Counted from the stretch's first letter, positions 9,539-18,520 are shown. The stretch: DNA of 64,000 bases from Niastella soli (GCF_017742245.1 NZ_JAGHKO010000024.1:186001-250000), one strand, 5' to 3'. Made by a program: numbers and translations. The notes: generated by a model from the letters alone, not told the origin.

Positions 9539-9693
9539 TTACAGGTATAATAGGCTTAGCGACTGAAGTTGGTTCTCCGGGATTCCGCGTCAGCGCTCGC
9601 GACAAGGCACCGATAAATAATCACTGGATCGGAGGCCCTCATTTTCATATGCCGGGTGTCGGAAAAAGTGACCATATTCCCTTTATTCTCTAA
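9505..9693 (+). pseudogene. Toxin-like C-terminal tail (fragment)
   Basis: A plus-strand frame open from 9505 with no start codon. From about 9541 it encodes roughly 50 residues, including RVSARDKAPINNHW and GGPHFHMPGVGKSDHIPF, then TAA at 9691-9693. The histidine-rich GPHxHxPG...HIP ending resembles the last segment of nuclease-type polymorphic toxins. The stop lies 17 nt before a possible immunity gene. Its 5' part is missing, with the break near the end of the beta-lactamase fragment. The toxin assignment is an inference from the short motif and the position. Confidence 0.4.
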
Positions 9694-9710
9694 CTTTAGG
9701 TAAAGAGATC

Positions 9711-10346
9711 ATGCCTATGTCGGAAAAGGTGAATGGATTCCTGGTGCTTAGGAAGTCTGGTACTATGGATACGGTAGAACCATATAAAAGATTATTCAGA
9801 GTAGGGGCTAAAGAGTACCGTGGAATGGAAAGAGCGCACCTGTATGATATCGACGAAGACTATATTAAGAAAAAATTGCCTCCGGACCTGCATATAATAA
9901 TAAAAAAGAACCATGAGGAATCAAACGATCTGTTGTTCGTGGAATTGATCAGGGATCTTGAAGAAGCAAAAATAATATTGCAATATGTACGGGGGGAAAA
10001 TGATCTGAGCGAATTGATCGCGATCCGGTCAGATATCATAAGTGAGATCAAAGGAACGGTGGATATCGATCCTGCAGAGATCGAGTGGTTGGGATACGAT
10101 ATACTTTCGTTCGGCAACGGTTCTTTGATCCTGAACGGGATTTTTTTAAAGCCGGATCATTTTAGAAAGTGGGTTCCATGGATCAATGATAATGGGCTTT
10201 TTGCCGGGAAAGAGCAGGTGCAGGCATATATTGACGATTATCTGCAGCTTGCATCGGACGACATCGTAGAAGATCACATCCCTTCTCCCTATAGGTTTGA
10301 TGCAGTAAGGATCGGAAGGGTGTTACCTGTAAATCCAATGAACTAA
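9711..10346 (+). CDS. Protein of unknown function, candidate immunity protein
   Basis: 211 residues (or 209 from the third codon, also Met). Soluble, acidic, with no signal peptide or membrane segment. The C-terminal half has EWLGYDILSFGNGSLILNG followed by FLKPDHFRKWVPWINDNGLF, a compact alpha/beta pattern of the kind seen in immunity proteins of Bacteroidota polymorphic toxins. The gene starts 17 nt after a toxin-like tail, the usual toxin-immunity order. I do not recognise a named family. If the reading is right, it is an orphan immunity gene left after its toxin decayed. Confidence 0.6.
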   Translation: MPMSEKVNGFLVLRKSGTMDTVEPYKRLFRVGAKEYRGMERAHLYDIDEDYIKKKLPPDLHIIIKKNHEESNDLLFVELIRDLEEAKIILQYVRGENDLSELIAIRSDIISEIKGTVDIDPAEIEWLGYDILSFGNGSLILNGIFLKPDHFRKWVPWINDNGLFAGKEQVQAYIDDYLQLASDDIVEDHIPSPYRFDAVRIGRVLPVNPMN

Positions 10347-10394
10347 GTTTGGGGTAGAGGCCACACCTGAACCAACACGGTCTTTCCCTTTCCA

Positions 10395-10679
10395 GGGTAT
10401 ATTTATGAATGGCGACAGGAGAGTCTTCCTACTGTTGAATACCTGGCGAAACAATTCAATTTATCAGCCGGTTACTTTAGCGATATGCTTCGTTCGCTGA
10501 CCGGCCTTACTGCTCAACAGCAAATTCATGAGAAGATGATTGAAAAGGCCAAGGAAATGCTGACAACTACCAACATGTCTGTAAGCGAGATCGCTTATCG
10601 TTTTGGTTTCGAATACCCGCAGTCATTTAATAAATTGTTTAAGAATAAGACGAATCAGACGCCGCTGCAGTACAGGTAG
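10395..10679 (+). pseudogene. Truncated AraC-family DNA-binding domain
   Basis: The frame is open before the first Met (10485) and encodes an AraC C-terminus from about 10398: EYLAKQFNLSAGYFSDMLRS as the first helix-turn-helix, then MSVSEIAYRFGFEYPQSFNK as the second, ending TPLQYR. The N-terminal sensor domain (about 190 residues in relatives) is absent, and the upstream sequence falls out of frame near 10390. A protein of 64 residues starting at 10485 could still be made but would keep only one complete helix-turn-helix, so I call it a remnant. Confidence 0.65.
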
Positions 10680-10850
10680 ACATTTAATTAAAAAAAACTT
10701 GTAAGGTTCGCCATCGGAGCTCGCAGAAAAGTCGATGCGCGGGACAAACTCACGCTGAAACGATTGTATCTAAATGCGTACAAGGCCGTATCAAAACCGG
10801 ACACCCGGTCCCCTGACTCTATGTTTATTTGTTTGATAATCAAGTGAATA

Positions 10851-10897
10851 ATAGTTGGCATGTTGTTTAATTAAGAAGTAACAAAGTTGCCAACTAT
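10851..10897 (+). repeat. 10-bp perfect inverted repeat overlapping the permease start codon
   Basis: ATAGTTGGCA at 10851-10860 is the exact reverse complement of TGCCAACTAT at 10888-10897; the second arm overlaps the first two bases of the ATG at 10896-10898. The 27-nt loop is AT-rich. It could be a repressor site or an mRNA hairpin that hides the start codon. Confidence 0.6.
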
Positions 10898-13292
10898 GTT
10901 CCCAATCTATTTCAAAACTGCGTTAAGATCGCTCAGGAATAACCCGGGGTTTAGCATGATCAATATCATTGGTCTGTCTGCTGGTATTGCAGCCTGTATG
11001 TTGATCATGCTGTATGTGCAGTATGAACTGGGTTATGATAAATACAATGTAAATGCCAATCTTATCTACCGCATTACTTCGCATGTAAAATTAAACGGGA
11101 ACGAAGCCTCTTATGCATCGTCGGAAAAACCGCTGAAAGAAGCTTTACAGGTGTTGCCTGAAATTGAAAAGACCGCCCGCCTGGTACCGGTGTCGAGTTT
11201 GTTTCTTTCGCCAAAGAAGTTCTTTGTAAAAAAAGACGATGAAGTGATAGAAGAAAATAAGATCGTGTATACCGGCCCGGAGCTGTTTGATATTTTTACA
11301 TTGCCCATGATAGAGGGTACGGCCAATTCTTTATCAGAGCCTTTTACAGCTGTGATCACGGAAAGTACAGCCCGGAAATACTTTAATCGCACCAATGTAA
11401 TCGGCCAGGCCATTACGATCAACGATACAAGTTTATACACCATTACAGGCGTAATTAAAGACGTTCCTTCCCAGTCACATTTCAACTACGATTTCTTTTT
11501 GTCATTTTCTTCGTTACCCGAGAGCCAGGTGAATGGCTGGGGGTACAGCGGTATTCACAATTATGTATTGTTAAAGCCAGGAACGAACATCCCGAAGCTG
11601 GAAGCAGCGATACGGGATATCGAATTAAAACATTACCCCGCGTCCATAACCGCCGATGGCAATTATCTTACTGTTGTTTTAATGCCCCTTTTGAATATCC
11701 ACCTACGTTCAACAAGTCTATATGAATTGGATAAGGGTGGTGATATCATGTATGTTACTATTTTTTCTGTGATCGCCTTTTTTATCCTGCTGGTCGCCTG
11801 TATCAATTTCATAAACCTGTCAACGGCACGATCTGCCAACAGGGCTAAGGAAGTGGGTGTGCGTAAAGTGATCGGCTCTTCCCGGTGGAGTTTGATAGGT
11901 CAGTTCCTGACAGAATCAATATTGGTAGCATTCGCCTCTACCATTCTGGCTATGTTAATGGCGCGGTTGATGTTACCCTTCTTCAACCAGCTTGCCGGCA
12001 GGCAGCTTCAGATCACCACCAATACCTTGTTATCGGCGGTCCCTGTTTTATTATTGATCACATTGGTGGTGGGTTGCCTGGCCGGGATCTATCCAGCATT
12101 GTATTTATCGGCCTTCAAACCGATACTGGTGTTGAAAGGCCGGCTGGCTGGCGGGTTTAAAAGAAGTTATTTACGGAACTTCTTGGTAGTGTTTCAATTT
12201 TCAGTATCCATTTTTCTGATCATAGGCACGTTGGTAGTTTATAACCAGCTTAGCTATATGCAAAACAGAGATACCGGGTTTAACAAAAGCCAGATGCTGG
12301 TGATCAAAAATGCCAGTCGCTTAGGCAATAGTGTTGAGAACTTCAAGCAAGAGTTAAAAGAATTGCCGGGTGTTCAGAATGTAACCATCTCAGGTTTTTT
12401 ACCTACGGGTAAAGAAAGAAACATAACAGGACTGTTTCCCCAGCTGCCCATTGATATAAAACAGGATGTGCTTACTGAATTTTGGCCTGTTGATGAAGAC
12501 TATTTAAAAACGATGGGTATGCAATTGGTAAACGGTCGTAATTTTTCAAGGCAACTGGCCTCTGATTCCATGGCCATCGTTGTAAATGAAGCCTTCATAA
12601 AAAAGATGGGCTTTAATGAGCCGTTGAATAAAACCGTTTACAGGTCCAGCTTTGGGGTACAGGCCTATCATATTGTAGGTGTGGTAAAGGATTTCAATTA
12701 TAGCTCCTTACGCAATGATGTAAAGCCGCTGGCTTTGGTGAATGAACATAATAAGGGCGCTGTAACATTGCAGATCAACAGCACCAACCTGCCTGTTCTT
12801 ATGGCACAGGTAAAAGATAAATGGGAACAGTTTTCCAACCACTCCGCACAATTCACCTATTCATTTATGGATGATGATTTTGACGCAACCTATCGTACTG
12901 AGGAGCAGATGAAGCAGTTATTCATTTCATTTAGCCTATTATCGATCCTGATTGCCTGTTTGGGATTGTTCGGACTGAGTGCTTATGCTGCTGAGCAACG
13001 GAATAAAGAGATCGCCGTTCGTAAAGTGATCGGCGCCAGTACCAGTAAGATCATTAACATGTTCTCCGGCGATTTTGTAAAGCTGGTAGCCATTTCCATT
13101 ATCATTGGCTCACCCATTGGCTGGTATGCCATGAACAAATGGTTACAGGATTTTGCTTACCGTATACACATGAGCTTTACCATATTCCTGTTGGCCGGAC
13201 TGATCGTGTTATTGATCGCAATGATCACAGTGAGTTTTCAAGCCATAAGAGCCGCAAAGGCAAACCCCGTAAAGAGCTTAAGGGCCGAGTAG
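10896..13292 (+). CDS. ABC transporter permease, MacB/FtsX type
   Basis: 798 residues starting at MFPIYFKTALRS; the TTG three codons earlier is less likely. Layout: one N-terminal membrane helix (about 18-38), a large periplasmic MacB-type domain, three helices with the cytoplasmic coupling motif AKEVGVRKVIGSSR (FtsX domain 1), a middle helix, a second periplasmic domain, and a second FtsX domain with EIAVRKVIGAS and three C-terminal helices. Such double-FtsX permeases work as mechanotransmission or efflux components (antimicrobial peptides, lipoproteins). No ATPase gene is adjacent, as is common for the many paralogs in Chitinophagaceae. A perfect inverted repeat overlaps the start. Substrate unknown. 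Confidence 0.92.
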   Translation: MFPIYFKTALRSLRNNPGFSMINIIGLSAGIAACMLIMLYVQYELGYDKYNVNANLIYRITSHVKLNGNEASYASSEKPLKEALQVLPEIEKTARLVPVSSLFLSPKKFFVKKDDEVIEENKIVYTGPELFDIFTLPMIEGTANSLSEPFTAVITESTARKYFNRTNVIGQAITINDTSLYTITGVIKDVPSQSHFNYDFFLSFSSLPESQVNGWGYSGIHNYVLLKPGTNIPKLEAAIRDIELKHYPASITADGNYLTVVLMPLLNIHLRSTSLYELDKGGDIMYVTIFSVIAFFILLVACINFINLSTARSANRAKEVGVRKVIGSSRWSLIGQFLTESILVAFASTILAMLMARLMLPFFNQLAGRQLQITTNTLLSAVPVLLLITLVVGCLAGIYPALYLSAFKPILVLKGRLAGGFKRSYLRNFLVVFQFSVSIFLIIGTLVVYNQLSYMQNRDTGFNKSQMLVIKNASRLGNSVENFKQELKELPGVQNVTISGFLPTGKERNITGLFPQLPIDIKQDVLTEFWPVDEDYLKTMGMQLVNGRNFSRQLASDSMAIVVNEAFIKKMGFNEPLNKTVYRSSFGVQAYHIVGVVKDFNYSSLRNDVKPLALVNEHNKGAVTLQINSTNLPVLMAQVKDKWEQFSNHSAQFTYSFMDDDFDATYRTEEQMKQLFISFSLLSILIACLGLFGLSAYAAEQRNKEIAVRKVIGASTSKIINMFSGDFVKLVAISIIIGSPIGWYAMNKWLQDFAYRIHMSFTIFLLAGLIVLLIAMITVSFQAIRAAKANPVKSLRAE

Positions 13293-13357
13293 GGGAGCCA
13301 ATGAGTAGGCCCCGTGAAGTCAGCGTAATAATGGACTACCAGATCCATTATGCGATT

Positions 13358-14149
13358 TTAAACCGAATGTAATCTTATGATCTTCCCATCATAATTCTCA
13401 ATTTCCTCTTTAAGGCCTAAAACTAAGTATAGTAAATAGGCAAGATTGATAATTTTACTTTCTCTTTCTTCAGCTTCATGTAATTCCACAGGCAGCGTAT
13501 AAGATTTATTTTGGTTGGCTTGACGAAATTCAATCAATTTAGGAACCAATTGCATAGTTTCCTTATTAAACTCCGTTGAGTTTTCGAGTTCTAATAATGC
13601 CAAAATATGAAAGTAGCTATTGGAGGTTGAATTGATATCGGAAATTAGTTGTTCTATTCTTAAAGTTTCCTCATCAGTCTCATGGCTTTTATAGTAATAC
13701 TTGTTCAGAAAGATCATCAACTCGCCAGAATAGCAAATGATATAATTTAAAAAACCTATTAACTCATCCGACCCGCAGCTATATTCAATATCCTGATTTG
13801 ATAAAAATTCGTAATCCCATAATAAGGCATGAAAATTTCTTACGGGTGTTTTAGAATGGAGCTCAAAGAATAGATCTAAACCATAATTGCGCATTTCCTT
13901 ACGCGTTCCATTTTCAGTTCTTTCAGAAAACCAAAGATACAAGCTCCAGAGTTCCTCGGTTGATAGCAGTTCAATATTTTCTTCTATCTTGTTTATTATA
14001 TTATCGAACTGCAAATCCTTTTCATATTTGCTGTTGTTTTCAATGAGGTATTGTTTGTAGGAAAAATTATCTTCCTCTTTGATCAAAGTAGATAGTTTAG
14101 TTCTTGCAATTTCCTTATTGAATTTAAAAAAGTATAATTGTTCTGACAT
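13358..14149 (-). CDS. Protein of unknown function
   Basis: 263 residues from MSEQLYFFKF, chosen over an ATG 13 codons upstream because of the promoter spacing. No signal peptide; mostly helical, acidic and rich in Asn, Tyr and Leu. I do not recognise a family. A perfect -7 box on the same strand is at 14186-14193, giving a leader of about 30 nt. It is convergent with the ABC permease and divergent from a lipoprotein gene. Lower GC than the housekeeping genes around it suggests accessory DNA. Confidence 0.7.
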   Translation of the reverse strand: MSEQLYFFKFNKEIARTKLSTLIKEEDNFSYKQYLIENNSKYEKDLQFDNIINKIEENIELLSTEELWSLYLWFSERTENGTRKEMRNYGLDLFFELHSKTPVRNFHALLWDYEFLSNQDIEYSCGSDELIGFLNYIICYSGELMIFLNKYYYKSHETDEETLRIEQLISDINSTSNSYFHILALLELENSTEFNKETMQLVPKLIEFRQANQNKSYTLPVELHEAEERESKIINLAYLLYLVLGLKEEIENYDGKIIRLHSV

Positions 14150-14185
14150 TATTTGTTTATAATTATTAATGCTCTGGAATTGAAG

Positions 14186-14193
14186 CAAAGATA
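14186..14193 (-). promoter_or_regulatory. Candidate -7 box TATCTTTG for the 13358-14149 gene
   Basis: The minus strand reads TATCTTTG, a perfect TAnnTTTG element, 36 bases before the ATG at 14149. No -33 TTG was seen at the usual distance. Confidence 0.45.
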
Positions 14194-14294
14194 AACAAAT
14201 AACCGGCTATATCATAGCGTGAAAAGCCGGTATAGAGACATGATCCAGTGAAAAATAATCTTACAATATTTACGAAACAGTACCCGTAAACGAT

Positions 14295-14302
14295 TATATT
14301 TG
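14295..14302 (+). promoter_or_regulatory. Candidate -7 box TATATTTG for the lipoprotein gene
   Basis: A perfect TAnnTTTG box. Transcription would begin near 14309, immediately ahead of a terminator-like hairpin at 14312-14335, with the lipoprotein ATG at 14408. Confidence 0.45.
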
Positions 14303-14309
14303 ATTTGGA

Positions 14310-14342
14310 AGCCACTTGATAAAAGTGGTTTTTTTGTGGCTT
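14310..14342 (+). promoter_or_regulatory. Attenuator-like leader: terminator hairpin with competing pairing
   Basis: CCACTT (14312-14317) pairs with AAGTGG (14323-14328), followed by seven T, the layout of an intrinsic terminator. AAGCCAC (14310-14316) can instead pair with GTGGCTT (14336-14342), which would break the terminator. Both options lie between a perfect -7 box and the lipoprotein start. The alternative reading is a very short terminated RNA, or the terminator of a gene that has been lost. Confidence 0.45.
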
Positions 14343-14407
14343 GTCTATTCGATGCCTTCGAAAACCCAAATATTGAATTGTTAACCAGCTCAACCCTAAG
14401 TCAGTCA

Positions 14408-15037
14408 ATGAAAAAACTCTTTTTCCTTTTAACCCTGTTTGCCTTTTTAATGCTTGCAGTTGGCTGTAATGTATACAAATTAAAATGTGAGACGTTCAAT
14501 AACCAGGCTGCGCCAGTGGATAGCGTGAATAGCAGAAATTTCATATTGAAAAATGATGGAACAAAAGTATATGGCGATAAGATAACCTACCAATATGGGG
14601 TTATTTTAAAACAAAAGATCACAATTGACAACCAGACATTTAATACCCCGGAGGTGAGGGGATACCAGGCAAAAGGAGTGTATTATGGAAGAATTGGTGG
14701 CAAGTTTGCAAAAAGGATCATACATGGAAAACTGAATGTTTATGTAGAAGAGTCAATATCAAACAAGTATATGGCTACGAAAAATTTCACTGCGACTTAT
14801 GTTGAGTGTTTCCATTATGTTCAAAAGGGAGAGATCGGCGAGTTGGTGAAGATAACCACCCAGAAAGATATACTGCAGTTTGTAGGTGATTGCCGGAAAG
14901 CAGTTGAAAAAATAAACTTGAGCCCTGCCAAAATCCGCAAGGCCATTGAAAAAGACGATAATTATTTAAATAAAATTTTTGAAGATTATAACGCCAATGA
15001 TTGTGGTATGGTATCACCTGATCCAGTAAAAAACTAA
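14408..15037 (+). CDS. Putative lipoprotein of unknown function
   Basis: 209 residues from MKKLFFLLTLFAF. The signal ends in LAVGCN, an acceptable lipobox, so the mature protein should be lipid-anchored at Cys19. The 36 open codons upstream are excluded because they precede the signal peptide. The rest is a hydrophilic beta/alpha protein with a strand-rich middle (KVYGDKITYQYGVILKQ) and a Lys-rich helical end; no family recognised. It follows a candidate promoter and attenuator-like hairpin and stands alone. Confidence 0.72.
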   Translation: MKKLFFLLTLFAFLMLAVGCNVYKLKCETFNNQAAPVDSVNSRNFILKNDGTKVYGDKITYQYGVILKQKITIDNQTFNTPEVRGYQAKGVYYGRIGGKFAKRIIHGKLNVYVEESISNKYMATKNFTATYVECFHYVQKGEIGELVKITTQKDILQFVGDCRKAVEKINLSPAKIRKAIEKDDNYLNKIFEDYNANDCGMVSPDPVKN

Positions 15038-15103
15038 CAACAGCATTGTTACTCCTACATTATTTTCCGTAATTCTTGAAGAAAAAATCGGGAAAGAACG
15101 CAA

Positions 15104-15667
15104 CTATACCACCGTTATCATTCCTTCTTTTAATGAAAAATAAAGTTCGTTTAAAATACCCAAAAATAAATTTCGGTTAAATGCTATGGCTATATCTTCT
15201 GTTGTCTTCCATATTGCATAATCCATTACACTATCTTTAAACTCCTCGATTATGCTTTGGTACAGACGTGCTAACAGCAATTTATCATCTACCTGGATTG
15301 CAAAATCGCTTAAAATGCCTATAGTAAGATGAATCGATATTAATGTAGCCGGATCAGTAAAATCAATAGCTGGTTTTCCCAGGATATCAAAGTCTATTGC
15401 TGCATAAGGTCCATCAGATGAAGAAAACGCTGCCTCCCATTTTTGAATATTATTCTTATCAAAATAATAATCACCATTTTTAATTGCCTTTAACAGACTT
15501 GCAACGTCCGAAAAAAGAACTAGTTGTTTTTTCGAATTAATCAGCAATTTATCTTTTTCCTCATCTTCCAGATCTAGTCCACTTACTGTATAATAGCATT
15601 GATTATCATAGGTGATTTCCAGTAAGTATTTCCTATACTTTTCCGAGGCATTTTCTATAAATTCCAT
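15104..15667 (-). CDS. Protein of unknown function
   Basis: 187 residues, soluble, no signal peptide, acidic, with DPATLISIHLTIGILSDFAIQ in the middle and an amphipathic C-terminus. I do not recognise a family. It lies 87 nt downstream of the TonB receptor on the same strand but is separated from it by an intrinsic terminator (15700-15729), so it is probably a separate unit. No clear promoter box was found: a TTAATTTG stretch sits only a few bases before the ATG. Confidence 0.65.
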   Translation of the reverse strand: MEFIENASEKYRKYLLEITYDNQCYYTVSGLDLEDEEKDKLLINSKKQLVLFSDVASLLKAIKNGDYYFDKNNIQKWEAAFSSSDGPYAAIDFDILGKPAIDFTDPATLISIHLTIGILSDFAIQVDDKLLLARLYQSIIEEFKDSVMDYAIWKTTEDIAIAFNRNLFLGILNELYFSLKEGMITVV

Positions 15668-15699
15668 CGTGCCAAATTAACCTTTTTACTCTCTAACAC

Positions 15700-15729
15700 A
15701 AAAAAAGCCCCGACGTTACCGTCAGGGCC
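15700..15729 (-). terminator. Intrinsic terminator of the TonB receptor gene
   Basis: On the minus strand GCCCTGACG pairs with CGTCGGGGC (nine pairs, one G-U) across a four-base loop, followed by seven T. It lies 25 nt after the receptor stop codon. Confidence 0.85.
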
Positions 15730-15754
15730 CACTATATGCATGACCTCGGGAGTA

Positions 15755-18235
15755 TTAGAACTTATAACTCACTGTGGCTGAAAACTGGGTAGGTGCTATA
15801 GGATTCACACTGTAGTTTTCATGCACACTCACGTTGTAGGTATTGGTCAGGTTTGACACCTTGGCCAATACTGTGATATGCTTTCTAAAGGTATAACCAG
15901 CTGTAACATCAATTGTTGTATACCCGCTTACCGGGATCATCCGGTCGCGGTAGGTATAAACGAGGTAAGGGGTGTTTTTGTCTCTGATCACATCGGAATT
16001 CCAGCCACCAAAACGGTCGCCCAGATAAACGATGGTGGTACCTATTTTGAATCCTTCGAGACGGCCCTTGCTAAAAGTATAAAAGATACTTCCATTGGCT
16101 GTATGAGCAGGGTTGTTTACCAAACGCTCACCGCTTTTAAAGCTGCCTATAGAAGTGTCGGTTTTAGTATACCGCATGTAGTTATAGCTATAACCGGCAG
16201 TGATGTTCAGCCCGTGGATGGGTGATGCGGCCAGGTCTACTTCTACACCATCACTGATGGTGGCGCCTCCTATTAATTTAACATTGGGATCGGTGTTAAC
16301 TGATCCATCTAATTTGTAAGGGGCCGCTTGGGCCAGGTTGTTATTGTTAATACGATAAAGGGTTACATTGGCAGATAACAAGCCATTCAGGAATTGGTTC
16401 TTTACACCTACTTCATATTGATCTATCAATGACGGTTTGATGGCCTTTCCGTAGATGTCTGCACCGGTATTGGTAGTAAACGAATTGGAATAACTTACAA
16501 ATACAGACGTAGTGCTGAATGGTTTATACACCAGACCCAGACGTGGTGACCAGGCGTTGTCATACCGGGTTTTTCCGGTTACTTTTTTATCGTCGATCAG
16601 ACTGATTGAATCAATTCCCCGGGTTTCCACATACGCGAATCTTACACCGGCCAGTACATTGAACTTGTCAGAGATCTTTATCAGGTCCTGTACATACCCA
16701 CCGATACGGTTTATGGGTGCATTTCTTCTTCTGATGGCTGTATAATCCGGCAGATCAGTGCGCCCGGTATATTTCAGCGGGTCAAGAATGTTGATGGTGT
16801 CATAAGTGCCGGAAGGGAAGCCATTCATGGCCGGGAAGGTATAGTTATAATCTTTTGTAACGGAACGGTCCGCATCCATCCCAACGAGCAAATTGTGTTC
16901 CAGCTTACCTGTATTTACTTTGCCGATCAGGTTTACCTGGCCTGCATAAAACTTTTCTTTGGTGTTGATCTTGCCCAGTGGCCGGCCCCATTTGCCGGTA
17001 GCATCAGCCTGTACCCGTTCTACGGCAAAATAATCTCTGTAATAGTTCTGGTACGAAAAAGAACCATTGAGCTTCCAGTTGTTGTTCAACTGGTGTCTTA
17101 CCGTAAGCGTGCTGGTAGCTTGTTGTGTTTTATTGTACTGCCAGGGGGTGCCGAAAAAGCTTGAGCGCGGCACATTCGGTATCGTTTTACCATCGAGTGA
17201 ACCAATCCCGAAATCGGGCGTGAATTTATCATTCAGGTAATCGCCCTCTGCGATCAGTTCGGTACGTTTGCCCAGTTTGAACAACAGCGATGGGTTTATA
17301 TAGTAACGCTCGGAATTTACCTGGTCGCGGAAGCTATTGGCCTTCACATAGGTGCCATTTACGCGATAGGCAATTGATTTTGAAATAGGTCCGTAAATAT
17401 CAAAAGCTGGTTTGTACAGATCATAACTGCCAATCCCCATCGATACTTCACCGCCAAAATTGAATTTAGGTTGTTTGGTGACCATATTCACCACGCCACC
17501 GGGTGCTACCTGTCCGTACAGAATGGCACCGCTTCCTTTCAATACCTCTACTTTCTCCAGGGAGCTCATTTCGGGGATCACACCGGAGTTGATGCGGAAC
17601 CCGTTTTTAAACAAATTCGTACTTCCCAGGCTGTAACCGCGGGCGCCAAAACTTTCCTGTACATTTCCGCGGGTAGTGGTGAGGTACACGCCGTTTACGT
17701 TCCGGATCACATCGCTCAGCTTTAATGCCTGCTGTTCGCGGATCATACCCTGGCCAATAACGCTCAGAGCCTGGGGAACGTCCATCGGGTTCATGCTGAT
17801 CTTTCCCAGATTAACCGGTTGATCATTTAACCCTTTATGGGAAGTCACCACAATTTCTTCCAGTTGCCGGTGGTCTTCTGCCAGGGTGAAATTTATTACA
17901 AGGGCTTCATTGGCCTTTACTACAATCGTTTCTTCTTTAGATTGTAATCCGGTCATGGTGACCTTTACTACATATTGGCCTGGCTTGATATTTTTTATGG
18001 TAAAGTTGCCGTATTCGTCGGTATAAGTAGCGCGGTTAGCATCTTTCAAAGTCACTGTAACAAAAGCAGCAGGCTGGTTATCAGTTGTTTGAATAGTGCC
18101 TTTTACAATGCCGGTCTCTTTATCTTCCGGCGTTTCGCTGGCATTGGTGGCAGGTGCGGAAAGGTTGTTGGTTTGTGCGGTAGCTTGGTTAATTATAAAA
18201 AAGGCTAAAAGCCCGAGTATGTAAAATCTTTTCAC
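15755..18235 (-). CDS. TonB-dependent siderophore-type receptor
   Basis: 826 residues. A signal peptide (MKRFYILGLLAFF, cut near NQATAQ) is followed by a carboxypeptidase-regulatory-like domain at about 42-120 (GTIQTTDNQPAAFVTVTLKD), a TonB plug at about 140-255 (LEEIVVTSHK as TonB-box region, QALSVIGQGMIREQQ, VEVLKGSGAILYGQVAPGG) and a 22-strand barrel ending in the aromatic residue of ATVSYKF. Plug wording such as GARGYSLG and GAILYGQVAPGGVVN is that of the FhuA/FpvA siderophore group, so Fe(III)-siderophore uptake across the outer membrane is the best guess. It lacks an STN domain, so it should not signal to a FecR. No transport partner is adjacent. Confidence 0.9.
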   Translation of the reverse strand: MKRFYILGLLAFFIINQATAQTNNLSAPATNASETPEDKETGIVKGTIQTTDNQPAAFVTVTLKDANRATYTDEYGNFTIKNIKPGQYVVKVTMTGLQSKEETIVVKANEALVINFTLAEDHRQLEEIVVTSHKGLNDQPVNLGKISMNPMDVPQALSVIGQGMIREQQALKLSDVIRNVNGVYLTTTRGNVQESFGARGYSLGSTNLFKNGFRINSGVIPEMSSLEKVEVLKGSGAILYGQVAPGGVVNMVTKQPKFNFGGEVSMGIGSYDLYKPAFDIYGPISKSIAYRVNGTYVKANSFRDQVNSERYYINPSLLFKLGKRTELIAEGDYLNDKFTPDFGIGSLDGKTIPNVPRSSFFGTPWQYNKTQQATSTLTVRHQLNNNWKLNGSFSYQNYYRDYFAVERVQADATGKWGRPLGKINTKEKFYAGQVNLIGKVNTGKLEHNLLVGMDADRSVTKDYNYTFPAMNGFPSGTYDTINILDPLKYTGRTDLPDYTAIRRRNAPINRIGGYVQDLIKISDKFNVLAGVRFAYVETRGIDSISLIDDKKVTGKTRYDNAWSPRLGLVYKPFSTTSVFVSYSNSFTTNTGADIYGKAIKPSLIDQYEVGVKNQFLNGLLSANVTLYRINNNNLAQAAPYKLDGSVNTDPNVKLIGGATISDGVEVDLAASPIHGLNITAGYSYNYMRYTKTDTSIGSFKSGERLVNNPAHTANGSIFYTFSKGRLEGFKIGTTIVYLGDRFGGWNSDVIRDKNTPYLVYTYRDRMIPVSGYTTIDVTAGYTFRKHITVLAKVSNLTNTYNVSVHENYSVNPIAPTQFSATVSYKF

Positions 18236-18323
18236 GTTATGGAATTAATTTTTGCAAAGGAAATAAAGAACCGGTGCCTGCTTGTGCCGAAAGCGGAAAA
18301 CGGGTTACGCGATGCGGAAAATC

Positions 18324-18416
18324 GTCTGAACCGGGATAGATGGGATGAATGGGATTTTTGGGAAAGGGATGTTGTCTGAACTGGGATTTATGGGATGTTT
18401 GGGATCATTGGGATGG
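18324..18416 (+). repeat. Two tandem GGGAT-rich repeat units
   Basis: Two units start with GTCTGAACYGGGAT (18324 and 18374), 50 bases apart. Each continues with further GGGAT words separated by 3-5 bases. A related unit occurs at 43594. The 24-nt hairpin repeat follows 20 bases later at 18436. Confidence 0.7.
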
Positions 18417-18435
18417 TATTTTTTCGAATCCTATT

Positions 18436-18461
18436 ATGGCACAAGCGGACGTTTGCGCCAT
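18436..18461 (+). repeat. Dispersed 24-nt hairpin repeat, copy A
   Basis: Core TGGCACAAGCGGACGTTTGC plus GCCA (18437-18460). It folds as TGGC/GCCA, then CAA/TTG and CG/CG around a GA loop, with a one-base mismatch. Sister copies are at 42814, 43642 and 58196, all in the same orientation and all intergenic. Confidence 0.7.
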
Positions 18462-18492
18462 TTTAATGACCGCCAAACTGGCTTGAATTGCT

Positions 18493-18500
18493 TATTTTTG
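18493..18500 (+). promoter_or_regulatory. Candidate -7 box TATTTTTG for ftsE
   Basis: A perfect TAnnTTTG element 20 bases before the ftsE ATG, implying a leader of about 13-15 nt. No clear -33 element. Confidence 0.5.
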
Positions 18501-18520
18501 TTACAACTTAATGGATCAGT

